64,000 bases of DNA, taken from NCBI RefSeq assembly GCF_014193655.1, contig NZ_JACHZQ010000006.1, positions 310,001-374,000 on the forward strand, read 5' to 3'. The notes beneath the pieces are model-generated. The model was not told the origin of the DNA, did not search any database, and worked only from the letters and a program-made list of their open reading frames with translations. The position numbers and the translations under genes are program-made. The stretch comes from Rhizobium sp. BK313 (lineage in GTDB: Bacteria; Pseudomonadota; Alphaproteobacteria; Rhizobiales; Rhizobiaceae). Each line of letters opens with the position of its first letter. The stretch's first letter is position 1. This document shows, in pieces, positions 52,424 to 61,223 of the stretch.

Positions 52424-53661
52424 CAGCTGAGCACCTCCACATCCGGCAACGGCACGACGAACTGACCTCCCCACTGTCTTATGACCGACATCTGCTCCAT
52501 GATTTCGGATTTGATGTTCCAGGGCAGAATAAGGACGTAGTCCGGCTTTGTCTCTTCGATTTTATCGGGTGCGTGGATGGGTATGCGCGTGCCCGGCAGC
52601 AGACGACCCTGCTTGTGCGGGCTGATATCGACCGTATAGTCCAGAAGATCAGTCTTGATGCCGCAAAAATTCAAAAGCGTGTTGCCTTTGGCGGGAGCGC
52701 CATAACCAACCACGCTCTTCCGATTTTCCTTCGCATCGCTCAAGAACCGCAGAAGCTGACGTTTGCTGCGGTGTACTCTCTCGGCAAAATCATGGTACCG
52801 CGCCAATGAATTCACCCCACCTTCAAGCTCGCGATCGCGCAGCGCCTTGACGCGTACCTCCAAAGAATGCGTCTCGTCCTGCGCGTGGCAGGCGTAGATG
52901 CGGAGAGACCCTCCCTGAGGAGCAATCTCCTCGACATCGAAGATCGTCAGCCCATGGCGGGCAAAGATCTTCTCGACGCTAAAGAGCGAAAGATAGGAAT
53001 AGTGCTCGTGGTAGATCGTGTCGTAATAGATGTTCTCCAGCATTTGCATTAAGTGCGGAAATTCCATCGTTATGATGCCGGTTTCGGACAGGGCGATTTT
53101 CATGCCCGCCACGAAATCGTTTATATCAGGCACATGCGCCAGAACGTTGTTGCCGATGATAAGATCGGCCAACAAACCCTCATCACGAAGTGATTTTGCC
53201 GTTTCAGCGCCGAAGAACTGAACACGAGTTGGAATCCCAGCTTCTAGCGCGGCATCTGCAACACTTCTGGAGGGTTCGATCCCTAAAACGGGGACGCCGC
53301 GCTGCTTGAAGTTTTTAAGGAGATAGCCGTCGTTGCTGGCGATTTCGACGATTTGACTTCGGGCGTCAAACTTAAATCGTTCGACCATCTTGTCGACGTA
53401 GTTCTTAGCGTGCGCCAGGACGGAGGATGAATAGGACGAGAAATAGGCGTAGTCCTCATCGAAAATGTTTTCTCTCGCCGTCATCGTCGGAACCTGAACG
53501 AGAAAACAACTGCTGCAAACAAAGGCATGCAGGGAGAAAAACGGCTCCAGATCCATAATTCGTTCGGGAGAAACGTAGGAATTTGCGAGAGGAGACGCCC
53601 CCAAATCAACGACAGTTTCAGTTAACTTGCTCGCACAAAATCGGCAGTTCAATGCAACCAT
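52423..53661 (-). CDS. SAM-dependent C-methyltransferase of nucleotide-sugar type
   Basis: Protein of 412 residues with the three-part plan of sugar C-methyltransferases such as TylC3, NovU and TcaB9: an N-terminal zinc-binding domain (C6-x2-C9 and C49-x2-C52), a central SAM-binding domain (VEIASNDGYLLKNF with IIGNNVLAHVPD and YHEHYSYLSL) and a C-terminal domain (VVGYGAPAKGNTLLNFCGI). Related enzymes methylate C-3 of 4-keto-6-deoxyhexose nucleotides. ATG at 53661 follows GGAGG at 9 bases; the much longer upstream frame is not supported. It suggests a branched-chain methylated deoxysugar in the exopolysaccharide. Confidence 0.87.
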   Translation of the reverse strand: MVALNCRFCASKLTETVVDLGASPLANSYVSPERIMDLEPFFSLHAFVCSSCFLVQVPTMTARENIFDEDYAYFSSYSSSVLAHAKNYVDKMVERFKFDARSQIVEIASNDGYLLKNFKQRGVPVLGIEPSRSVADAALEAGIPTRVQFFGAETAKSLRDEGLLADLIIGNNVLAHVPDINDFVAGMKIALSETGIITMEFPHLMQMLENIYYDTIYHEHYSYLSLFSVEKIFARHGLTIFDVEEIAPQGGSLRIYACHAQDETHSLEVRVKALRDRELEGGVNSLARYHDFAERVHRSKRQLLRFLSDAKENRKSVVGYGAPAKGNTLLNFCGIKTDLLDYTVDISPHKQGRLLPGTRIPIHAPDKIEETKPDYVLILPWNIKSEIMEQMSVIRQWGGQFVVPLPDVEVLS

Positions 53662-53927
53662 ATGCTGAGACCTCCACGCATCAGATTTTACAAATAGCCG
53701 CGTACCGCAAGCTGCGAAGAATATCCGAGATAACCGTATGGCCTTCAACATGACCATAAAGCTTATTAGAATATACGCAAAGTCCGTCGACGGATCATGG
53801 ACGCGTTCGCCCTTAAACCAATTGTAAACGCCATAGAAATCGGTTTCGGATTTGACAAAACCGCCTGACTTGCTGTCGATCCTTCTTCGCTCGTGGCAGG
53901 CCAGACTGCGCATAGTTCCGTCGCTTG

Positions 53928-54926
53928 CTATTCCGGCACGGTCTTCGTTCGAGACCGACGCGTCAGCCGAAGCATCGGGCGTTCAATGAGGACGTAGCAA
54001 ATCAGGGTAAGCCCGAGCGAGCCTGCCACGACGAGCAAGGGAAGCGCGGCATGTGGTGTCCCAACGCGCAACAGAATCGCCGTCACCACGACGCCGGTGA
54101 GCACATGCCAGATATAAATTGAATAAGAGGCATCCCCCAAGAAGTGCACGACCGCCAGCTCCGGCGAGCCTCGCTCTCGTTCGGCGAAAGCAACACCCAG
54201 AACCAGAAGAGTTGCCGGCACGCCCCAGCGCACGACGCGATCGACGTCGGGCAGCAAAGCGCTCGTCAGCAGCAAGACAACTCCGCCTGTCATCAAAGCC
54301 ATGGCGATATGAAAAGGAATTCTAAAATTCTGTGTCCACAGGCGTCCGATGATGACGCCCGCCGCGAACTCGAGAATGACCGGCTCGGTAAAGGCACGCG
54401 CGTAGCTGAAAGGCATCTGGGAATGCAAAGCAACCAAAAGAACTAGAGCGATTACCAAAAAGCAAAACCGATTGAACTCTGAAAGGAGCAATGAAATGGA
54501 GAAAATAAGATAAAAGAACATCTCGTACGACAACGTCCAACCCTGCACGACAACGGGATGCAACGCTTCATCCTTGATAAGAGGCAGGAAAAAGAGAGAG
54601 CCGATCAGATTCTCAGCACTTGGATCAACGTCGAAAAAGAACAGTGGCTTCACTGTAATCACAACAACCGTCACGATCGTAGCGATCCAGTAAACTGGCA
54701 CTATTCTCGATATTCTTCGCGACATGAACTCCTGCGGGCTCACCAATTTTCCTTGTGTGGTAACCCACATGATGAAGCCGCTGATCACGAAGAATATATC
54801 GACACCGGAAGCTCCAATCTTGAATCCCAGATCGTATGTCTCACTGACATGAAAGAAAACGACGGAAATCGCCGCCAAGGCTCGCAGATACTGAATACTC
54901 CTGACCTGGCTATGGCTTTCCAACAT
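53928..54926 (-). CDS. Acyltransferase family 3 membrane protein (ExoZ-like)
   Basis: Integral-membrane O-acyltransferase of 332 residues with about ten hydrophobic segments. The opening SIQYLRALAAISVVFFHVSE contains the conserved catalytic-type His, and GVDIFFVISGFIMWVTT and YSIYIWHVLTG are family signatures. The size and opening resemble ExoZ, which acetylates a backbone glucose of succinoglycan. The ATG at 54926 is chosen as the family N-terminus; the frame extends to 55052. First gene of the minus-strand locus. Confidence 0.85.
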   Translation of the reverse strand: MLESHSQVRSIQYLRALAAISVVFFHVSETYDLGFKIGASGVDIFFVISGFIMWVTTQGKLVSPQEFMSRRISRIVPVYWIATIVTVVVITVKPLFFFDVDPSAENLIGSLFFLPLIKDEALHPVVVQGWTLSYEMFFYLIFSISLLLSEFNRFCFLVIALVLLVALHSQMPFSYARAFTEPVILEFAAGVIIGRLWTQNFRIPFHIAMALMTGGVVLLLTSALLPDVDRVVRWGVPATLLVLGVAFAERERGSPELAVVHFLGDASYSIYIWHVLTGVVVTAILLRVGTPHAALPLLVVAGSLGLTLICYVLIERPMLRLTRRSRTKTVPE

Positions 54927-55459
54927 ATCGCCTGAGAATCCTCTTCGGCTCGTCCAGGGGAGATCGGAAACGACGCTCCCGTCTCGCCTCAAATGAATGT
55001 TTCTACAATAGCTGACATTCGATTGGATTCCGCCAAACGTGGCGAAGATCATGCAGTAGCAAGAGGAGCCGCTTTGGCATCTCTATAGACGCCAATAAAA
55101 TCGAGAGACGAAGACGCGATCAGCTACCCAATCACGATGCACTAAAGCCCGCGGTCCAACCGTCCGGCGACCGGTGCTTCGTAAGTCGCTGCTAACAGTG
55201 CGATTTTATTTTCGCATGCTACGCCGTTCGATTCGACCGTACAAGCTGGCCTATAGGCTATGCGAGGCTAACCCTTCTACTCCAATATGATGATCCAATA
55301 ACGCTCGCTTCGTCGAGCAGCGCGGTTTTGGGGCCAGAAAGGGAGTGATAATATCTGCGACGAGGTGCAGGAGCGAAACATCGCGGATTTCGTCCGCAAA
55401 AACACCGGTCTACCAGAAGGTTGACCCGCCTTGCTGCACCAGAGCAAAGGATCTAGCTG
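54927..55459. other. Intergenic region between exopolysaccharide locus and small plus-strand genes
   Basis: Probably contains the promoter for the acyltransferase gene on the minus strand and that for the small Cys-rich protein on the plus strand. A 40-codon open stretch at 55302-55424 has no early start codon and was not accepted. Nothing else was seen. Confidence 0.4.
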
Positions 55460-55690
55460 ATGAGCGTCAACTGTCCCATCTGTGAAGCCGAAGCCGAAGA
55501 AAAGCTACCGCGTGCAAGCGACCACATTGAGATCGTCTGCCCGATGTGCCATCGTTTCGGCATCACCGCGTCCGCCCTCGCGATCGTTTACCATCGCCTG
55601 CCAGAGGATCGACATGCGGCTCTTTATCATGCCAGGGCAATTGCCGCGCAGGACAAAAAAACACCGCTCATCACTTCCGGGATGTTCTGA
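55460..55690 (+). CDS. Small CxxC-CxxC protein, zinc-ribbon-like
   Basis: A 76-residue cytoplasmic protein with two Cys pairs, CPIC at residues 5-8 and CPMC at about 31-34, the pattern of a zinc ribbon. The rest is a helical segment (ASALAIVYHRLPEDRHAALY). Start ATG at 55460 follows AAAGGA. Many rhizobia carry such small proteins with no known role; a nucleic-acid or protein binding role is possible. Confidence 0.65.
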   Translation: MSVNCPICEAEAEEKLPRASDHIEIVCPMCHRFGITASALAIVYHRLPEDRHAALYHARAIAAQDKKTPLITSGMF

Positions 55691-56057
55691 ATATTCTCTC
55701 TAAACCCACCTACCGCAAACATACACGGCGCGAGCACCGGCCGAAGGCTCGGAATGAGGCCGTCAAAGGCAGCTCGAACCTCTGAGGTCGGTCAGATCGA
55801 TCTCACGAAAAGCCGACAATTTTGCCGTCGATGAAGAGACACGGCGGCTGACCGGCTGGCATGCCGATGCCCACCACATAGCCACCCGGCACGTCGATCG
55901 CACGAGCGTCAAGGTGCCGAAACTCAATTCGCTCTTCTCTTCCCCTGATGGGACGAAATAGCAGTACGGAAGCTCTGCCGTGATTGGAGCGATGGGTATA
56001 TCTTGAATGATCCGGCGGATGCAGTTGGCTAGGCTGAGCCGAGCTATGGAGGGTGCC
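55691..56057. other. Stretch with a possible minus-strand ORF remnant
   Basis: On the minus strand, 55803-55975 reads VLLFRPIRGREERIEFRHLD and then DVPGGYVVGIGMPAGQPPCL, which has a protein-like composition but no supported start codon. It may be the 3-prime end of a decayed gene. No known family is recognised. Confidence 0.3.
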
Positions 56058-56273
56058 ATGGATTTGCGTGAGGTTAGAAAAAGCTATGAGCAAAGAATCG
56101 CCGAGCATGAAAAACAGCTTCGGTCGATAGAGGATAAAGACGTCCGCCACTTTCGCCAGGAAGGCGAAGGGCCGCTTGCGGAGATCACCGAAGAGATCAA
56201 AGCGGAATACCATCGACACATCGAAACCTATGCTGCTCTGATTGCCCAGATTGATGCGATCTTGGGAGTGTAA
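56058..56273 (+). CDS. Small charged helical protein of unknown function
   Basis: A 71-residue hydrophilic protein, nearly all predicted helix (VRKSYEQRIAEHEKQLRSIE and ITEEIKAEYHRHIETYAALI). The ATG at 56058 is preferred since GGAGGG lies just upstream; an in-frame ATG at 56007 is weaker. No family is recognised. Confidence 0.6.
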   Translation: MDLREVRKSYEQRIAEHEKQLRSIEDKDVRHFRQEGEGPLAEITEEIKAEYHRHIETYAALIAQIDAILGV

Positions 56274-56290
56274 AAGTGGGTCCGGATATA

Positions 56291-56330
56291 GGGGAGTTCG
56301 AAGGAGAGGCTTTTGGGGCCTCCCCTCATT
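56291..56330. terminator. Hairpin between convergent genes
   Basis: GAGGC (56306-56310) and GCCTC (56318-56322) form a stem inside a larger GGGGAG/CTCCCC pairing (56291-56296 with 56320-56325), followed by CATTTT. It lies between the stops of the small plus-strand gene (56273) and the cyclase gene (56335), so it may terminate both transcripts. Confidence 0.4.
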
Positions 56331-56334
56331 TTGA

Positions 56335-58296
56335 TCATGCTACCAATTCGTAGACTTGCACCGCGGCCTCGAAACCCTTCGGCCTCACGATATCAACTGG
56401 ATTAAAGGTAAACCGATCCGCCACGCGTTCCCGGACGGCCTCGCTGACGAGGATCTCGGTGCCGTAGTCCTTGTTGAGCGCCTCCAGCCGGGCCGCCAGG
56501 TTCACGGTTGCGCCGAAGACCGTATAGCTCATTCGATCCGACGAGCCGACGTTGCCGACGACTGCCTCGCCCGTATGGAGACCGAACCGCGTCCTGTAGG
56601 CCGCCCAGCCCTCCCGTTCGAACTCCTGAATAAGCATATTGCTCGCATCACGACATGCGAGCACCGCTGAACAGGCATGCGCGACATGATCCGGATCCTC
56701 TGCCGGGGCATTCCAAATCGCCATCACCGCATCGCCGACAAACTTATCAACCGTGCCATTGTTCGTCATGATCACCTCCGTTAGCGCTGCAAGGTAACGG
56801 GACGTGTAGAGCATAAGCTTCTCGGGATCTGCGTGCTCCGAGATGTTGGTGAACCCCGTGATGTCCGTGAACAGGATCGTGACCTCGCGGCGGGAGCCAC
56901 CCAGCCGCAACGCTGTCCCGCTCTCGACAAGCTGCTGTACGAGGCGCTTCGGGACGAAACTTGAAAAGGTTTGGACAACCGTGCGCATGGTCGAAACGGA
57001 TTGGCCCAGATCGTCGATCTCACGGATCATGGAGCGTACCCGCTTGCCCTCTCCCTGTACATCAAAACGCTGGATCTGCTCGGTTTCCACGGCCAGAGCA
57101 TTCATGGAGCGGGATAGCAGCGAGCCGATCCACCAGACGATGGGCAACGAGGCTAGAACGAAGGCGAGCGCGAGCAAGAGCAGCCTGCGCCTTCCCGCCT
57201 CTACCTCCGAAAAGAACTCATCAAGCGGCGCCACGACAGCCAGACGCAGATTCGCCGAACCGGCTGTCTCAATCGAGCGGAACGCCGCAACGTAGGTCCG
57301 GCCGTCCCTGCCCTCAAAAAACTGCTGGGCATCGCCGCTCTGCCTCCATGCCATCAATGGAACGCTGATATCGATGGCCTCAACTCGATCAAGTCGCGGC
57401 AGGTCTGTAGTGCCGTCCGAGGACCGCGCTTTCAAGAACTCGGTCATCCGAGGATGGGCGATCAACCGCCCGCTGTCGTCGAACAGGAAGACGACACCCG
57501 ACTGCCCGAGCTTCTGGGCGCGCAGGAAAGCGTCAACGTCGGCGAGCAGTATGTCGCCGGCGACTATACCACGCCGCGGCGCCGTGAAGGGCGTCCGCAC
57601 GGTGTACCCGGTCAGGTTGACACCCTTGAAGACGTAAGGGGCAGTAATCGCGCCGGCGCCGGGCTCGAAGGCGCCGAGATACCAGGGCCTGTTCCGAGGA
57701 TCGTAGTCCGCCTCGCGCTGTGCCTGGGTGAGCGTCTTGAGGTCGTCGGAGAGAAAATAGGTGGTCCGCGTCCGTGTAGACGATCCAGGCGGTCGGTCAA
57801 TCACGGTCAGCCGGAATGCTGCAGTCGCGGGCGCCTTAACTTGCGCCCGGACGGCAGGACCGGCTCGGTCAAGGGCGTCAAGCTCGATAAAAGCTCCGTC
57901 GTCGTACCCGACGTAAACATTGTAGAGCTGTTCGTGTTGGCGAAGAAGCACTGCCAGGATTGCATAGAGGGACTGATTGTCCGAGATCGCTGCGCTTTCG
58001 ACGGACGGGAGTTGCTTCAGCACCGCCAGGGCGCTCTGGACCTCCTTGAATTGCCCGTCCACCCGCTCCGCCGTATGTTCTGCAACCCGGTCTATGAAGG
58101 TCATGGCGGCGGTACGGGTAATCGCCTTCGCCCGGTCGAAGCTCAGATAGACAAGCGCTAGGCCGACACAAAGGACGACCGCAACAAAAAGCGCTGTGAT
58201 TGAGAGCTGAAATCCGATCCTGACGCGGTGGCGCGCTTTTCCCGTCGACGTTTTCGGCATCTGCGAGCCTGTGTCTTGAGCGGCAACATCGCCCAT
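56335..58296 (-). CDS. Adenylate/guanylate cyclase with periplasmic Cache sensor
   Basis: Inner-membrane signalling enzyme of 653 residues. A first membrane helix (ITALFVAVVLCVGLALVYLS, about 30-50) is followed by a large periplasmic Cache-type sensor domain (RNRPWYLGAFEPGAGAITAP is the dCache signature), a second helix (LLLLALAFVLASLPIVWWIG), a HAMP-like linker and a class III cyclase domain. The cyclase metal Asp residues are in ILFTDITGFTNISEH and KFVGDAVMAIW, and the C-terminal VNLAARLEALNKDYGT is conserved. ATG at 58296 is chosen since AGAGG precedes it; ATG 58323 is possible. It makes cAMP in response to an extracytoplasmic ligand. Confidence 0.9.
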   Translation of the reverse strand: MGDVAAQDTGSQMPKTSTGKARHRVRIGFQLSITALFVAVVLCVGLALVYLSFDRAKAITRTAAMTFIDRVAEHTAERVDGQFKEVQSALAVLKQLPSVESAAISDNQSLYAILAVLLRQHEQLYNVYVGYDDGAFIELDALDRAGPAVRAQVKAPATAAFRLTVIDRPPGSSTRTRTTYFLSDDLKTLTQAQREADYDPRNRPWYLGAFEPGAGAITAPYVFKGVNLTGYTVRTPFTAPRRGIVAGDILLADVDAFLRAQKLGQSGVVFLFDDSGRLIAHPRMTEFLKARSSDGTTDLPRLDRVEAIDISVPLMAWRQSGDAQQFFEGRDGRTYVAAFRSIETAGSANLRLAVVAPLDEFFSEVEAGRRRLLLLALAFVLASLPIVWWIGSLLSRSMNALAVETEQIQRFDVQGEGKRVRSMIREIDDLGQSVSTMRTVVQTFSSFVPKRLVQQLVESGTALRLGGSRREVTILFTDITGFTNISEHADPEKLMLYTSRYLAALTEVIMTNNGTVDKFVGDAVMAIWNAPAEDPDHVAHACSAVLACRDASNMLIQEFEREGWAAYRTRFGLHTGEAVVGNVGSSDRMSYTVFGATVNLAARLEALNKDYGTEILVSEAVRERVADRFTFNPVDIVRPKGFEAAVQVYELVA

Positions 58297-58429
58297 CGGG
58301 TGCAACCTCTCGGGAGGTCCCATAAAAGTACACGCTACTTTAGACCCTGACCCGGTGCAGTGTCGAGCGTAACGGGTGTCTCTCTTTGGGTTTCAACTTG
58401 TTATTGGTAATATTTGACCACTCCGAATC

Positions 58430-59407
58430 TCAATCGATGAACTTGACGACGACACCCGGTTTGACCATCCCCGCCAGTTCCTCCGCATCCCAGTTCGTCA
58501 GGCGCACGCAGCCGTGTGAGCCCACTTTGTCAATGAGTTCAGGATTAGGAGTCCCGTGGATTCCATAGGTCGGCTCGGTCAGATCAATCCAGACGCTGCC
58601 GACCGGGCCATTCGGCCCTTTGGGTATGGTTAGGATCTTGGAGTTGTGGCCCTGTTTGAAATTGACTTTTGGGTTGTATCTATAAACGGGCATTCTGGCG
58701 ACGCCTTTAACCTTGTGCGTGCCCGAGGGGGCAGGGTTATCTTCACTGCCGATCGTTGCGGGATAAACCGCAAGCAACGACCCGTCCTGCGCGTAGGCCA
58801 GGACCTGTCCCGTCTGCTTGCGAACCTCGATGCCCTTGACCTTCCCTGCCCTGGGTGATCCCGGGGACACGACCCACACCGTTTCGCCAGGAGCATATTG
58901 CGAGTGTGGATTGAGTGCCTTGAGGAGATCGATATCCATGTGAAAGCGCTCGGACAGGCTCTCTGCGACGCTCGTGTAGCCGAGGCGCGCCATCTTGGCT
59001 TTTTCTCCGTAGTCATCCGGAATACTATCGACGAGTCCCGTGGCATCCGCTTTTGAGATCACGTAGCTCTCGACAATGGGTACATTGGTCTCCAATCGCG
59101 CGATCACCTCAGGATCCAGCCTTCCGTCAGAAGGAAGGCCGCTCATCTCCTCGAATCCCGCGACGGCTTTGCTGACATTCTCACCATAATAGCCATCGAC
59201 TACGCCAGGAGACGAGCCGGCGCGGTCAAGGAGAACTTGGAGACGTACGATCGCAGGGTCCGGATCAGGCGCCGCCTTGGACGGACGCTCTGCAGCAATA
59301 GAGGCAAGGGGTGCAGTGTTGATAACCTCCGGCCCAAGCTCCACCGCGGCGGCACCGCCGAAGGATAAGACTAAAGCCAGCATCGCGATCGGAGGAGCTA
59401 TTTTCAT
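58430..59407 (-). CDS. L,D-transpeptidase (YkuD family) with peptidoglycan-binding domain
   Basis: Periplasmic cell-wall enzyme of 325 residues. Signal peptide at residues 1-22 (IAPPIAMLALVLSFGGAAA), then a PG_binding_1 domain (IVRLQVLLDRAGSSPGVVDG), a LysM-like segment (FHMDIDLLKALNPHSQYAPG) and the YkuD catalytic domain with HGTPNPELIDKVGSHGCVRL, catalytic Cys at residue 300. It forms 3-3 cross-links or attaches proteins to peptidoglycan. ATG at 59407 is chosen since the longer frame would put 24 residues before the signal. It is divergent from xthA. Confidence 0.9.
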   Translation of the reverse strand: MKIAPPIAMLALVLSFGGAAAVELGPEVINTAPLASIAAERPSKAAPDPDPAIVRLQVLLDRAGSSPGVVDGYYGENVSKAVAGFEEMSGLPSDGRLDPEVIARLETNVPIVESYVISKADATGLVDSIPDDYGEKAKMARLGYTSVAESLSERFHMDIDLLKALNPHSQYAPGETVWVVSPGSPRAGKVKGIEVRKQTGQVLAYAQDGSLLAVYPATIGSEDNPAPSGTHKVKGVARMPVYRYNPKVNFKQGHNSKILTIPKGPNGPVGSVWIDLTEPTYGIHGTPNPELIDKVGSHGCVRLTNWDAEELAGMVKPGVVVKFID

Positions 59408-59429
59408 GGAAGGCCAAATGGCCGGGATC

Positions 59430-59454
59430 GGAACTTGTTCCACGGGGCAACGTT
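59430..59454 (+). promoter_or_regulatory. EcfG (general stress sigma factor) promoter for xthA
   Basis: GGAAC (59430-59434), 16 bases, then CGTT (59451-59454) is an exact match to the alphaproteobacterial EcfG consensus GGAAC-N16/17-CGTT. It lies 53 bases before the xthA TTG start. The -35 is part of the palindrome GGAACTTGTTCC (59430-59441), so the minus strand also carries GGAAC, followed after 16 bases by CATT, a near match pointing to the L,D-transpeptidase gene. Confidence 0.7.
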
Positions 59455-59507
59455 GTGGCCGCAACATCGCCACGGCCACGTTTGCCGATCCGACGGGGGG
59501 AAGTCGA

Positions 59508-60305
59508 TTGAAGATAGCTACCTACAACATCAACGGAGTGATCGCACGCCTCGACGTCCTTCTTCGTTGGCTGAAAGAAGACTCCCCCGATATCGTCTGC
59601 CTGCAGGAATTGAAGACGACCGACGACAAGTTTCCGCGAAAGGAACTTGAACGTGCCGGTTACGGAGCCATCTGGCATGGCCAGAAGAGCTGGAACGGCG
59701 TGGCAATCCTCTCCAAGGAAGTGATGCCCATTAGGACCCGTCGTGGCCTTCCAGGCGATCCCGACGACGCCCACAGCCGATACATCGAGGCCGCCGTGAG
59801 CGGCATGCTTATCGGATGCCTGTATCTTCCAAACGGGAATCCCGCTCCCGGTCCGAAGTTCGATTACAAACTTCGCTGGTTCCGGCGCCTTCACGACTAT
59901 GCGGCCGAACTCCTCGACTTGGAGCTGCCCGCGATCCTGGTCGGGGACTTCAACGTCATGCCGACGGACATGGACGTCTACGCGCCGGAGCGGTGGCGAG
60001 ACGACGCGCTGTTCCGCCCGGAGGTCCGCAAGGCCTATGCAGATCTCGTCGCGCAGGGATGGACAGACGCCGTCCGACACCTTCATCCGGACGAACGGAT
60101 CTATACGTTCTGGAAATACTGGCGGAATTCCTTCGAGCGCGATGCCGGCCTTCGCATCGACCATTTCCTTCTCAGTGCCGTCGCCGCCCCCTGGCTCCGG
60201 TCTGCCAGCGTCCGCACGCGGCCGCGATCGTGGGACCACACGAGCGATCACGCCCCCGTCATGATCGAGATCGATGCGCCTGAAGCGGAGTTAGAGGAGC
60301 GATGA
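59508..60305 (+). CDS. xthA: Exodeoxyribonuclease III family AP endonuclease
   Basis: DNA repair nuclease of 265 residues that cuts at abasic sites. Motifs of the ExoIII family: IATYNINGVIARLDVLLRWL at the start, IVCLQELKTTDDKFP (metal Glu), LVGDFNVMPTDMDVY (Asp, Asn) and the C-terminal SWDHTSDHAPVMIEI (catalytic His). A TTG start at 59508 is chosen because GGGGGGAAG lies just upstream and the family N-terminus begins there; the frame is open much further upstream. The stress promoter upstream fits a repair role. Many rhizobia have several xthA paralogues. Confidence 0.9.
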   Translation: MKIATYNINGVIARLDVLLRWLKEDSPDIVCLQELKTTDDKFPRKELERAGYGAIWHGQKSWNGVAILSKEVMPIRTRRGLPGDPDDAHSRYIEAAVSGMLIGCLYLPNGNPAPGPKFDYKLRWFRRLHDYAAELLDLELPAILVGDFNVMPTDMDVYAPERWRDDALFRPEVRKAYADLVAQGWTDAVRHLHPDERIYTFWKYWRNSFERDAGLRIDHFLLSAVAAPWLRSASVRTRPRSWDHTSDHAPVMIEIDAPEAELEER

Positions 60306-60693
60306 GCATGCAGAACCTACCACCCGCTGCAAATTCCCGACCGTTGGAGCAGGCTTCCACGTAGGCCCTTTCTTGCTGAAGGTTGTGCGCGAAGACCGGC
60401 TAATTTTAATGCTAACGCCGTCACCTCATCTATCGCGAAGCTGAGTGCCGACCGATATTTCGGTGCAAGGGCTGGATGAGGATCGGGGCGTAGGATGGAT
60501 TAGCATGAGCCGGCACGGGGCGCGCGCCGCCTCAATCGCTCACCCCAGACTGTTGGGTACACTCCACCCGTGAAGACGTTCAACCTCAAATGCGAGATCT
60601 TCCGTTTTCGCCTTGCCCTACTGTGACACATTTAGATGCCAACCGGAATCTCCGCCAGCGCATCCAAAAGTATTGTCCGCTACTTTCCCGACT
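60306..60693. other. Intergenic region downstream of xthA
   Basis: No protein-like frame and no strong hairpin were noticed between the xthA stop and the EcfG-like promoter of the next gene. Confidence 0.4.
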
Positions 60694-60718
60694 GGAACCT
60701 TTGTTGCAGCCAAAGGTT
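60694..60718 (+). promoter_or_regulatory. EcfG-like promoter (GGAAC-N16-GGTT)
   Basis: GGAAC (60694-60698), 16 bases, then GGTT (60715-60718), one base off the CGTT consensus. It lies 22 bases before the ATG of the small membrane protein gene at 60741, leaving a short leader with GGAGGA. The second copy of the same variant at 62354 supports it. Confidence 0.5.
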
Positions 60719-60740
60719 TGTCTTACGGAGGAGTACCTCT

Positions 60741-60965
60741 ATGAGGAGTTATTTCAATAGACCAGGCCTAGACCTTGGTACGTCGCCGTCTTCACGTCGC
60801 CGTCCTTGGGCGCCCTGGATGGTTATCTTCGCGGTTGTTGTCCTAGCCGCATTGGCTTGGAACTTCTGGCCTCACACAATCCCGATGACTGCAACAGTTC
60901 CGGCCGCTGAGTCCACCACGACACAGACACCGGCAACGCAGCCTACGACGGCACCTCCTCAGTAG
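60741..60965 (+). CDS. Small single-pass membrane protein
   Basis: A 74-residue protein with a basic N-terminal segment, one membrane helix (WMVIFAVVVLAALAWNFW, about residues 26-43) and a Thr/Pro-rich tail (TTTQTPATQPTTAPPQ) likely in the periplasm. ATG at 60741 follows GGAGGA. No family known; its promoter suggests general stress control. Confidence 0.65.
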   Translation: MRSYFNRPGLDLGTSPSSRRRPWAPWMVIFAVVVLAALAWNFWPHTIPMTATVPAAESTTTQTPATQPTTAPPQ

Positions 60966-61001
60966 TAGAGAAGGTCCACCAGCAATGAGGAGAACTGCCC
61001 C

Positions 61002-61223
61002 ATGGCAAAGGATGACAAACCGCCGGTAGTGAGCGCAACGGATGTGAAGCAAGCTGAAAAACGCGATGCTGGCGCATATGAGCGTGGCGCGAAAGCCGGC
61101 CAACAGAAGAACCCGGAAGATGGCAACCCCTATCCCGAAGGCAGCTCCGGCGCCAAGTCGTTTGAACACGGACAACTAGACGCCCAAAAAGTCAGAAGCA
61201 GCGACAAACCGCCGGGAAGATAG
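61002..61223 (+). CDS. Small hydrophilic stress-type protein of unknown function
   Basis: A 73-residue protein very rich in charged residues, Gly and Ala, with a likely disordered structure (KDDKPPVVSATDVKQAEKRD and AYERGAKAGQQKNPEDG). It follows the small membrane protein gene by 36 bases with GAGGAGAA upstream, so the two may be co-transcribed from the EcfG-like promoter. No domain recognised. Confidence 0.6.
   Translation: MAKDDKPPVVSATDVKQAEKRDAGAYERGAKAGQQKNPEDGNPYPEGSSGAKSFEHGQLDAQKVRSSDKPPGR

Noticed and set aside
55302..55424. 40-codon open stretch before the CxxC protein gene
   Set aside because: No early start codon in frame.
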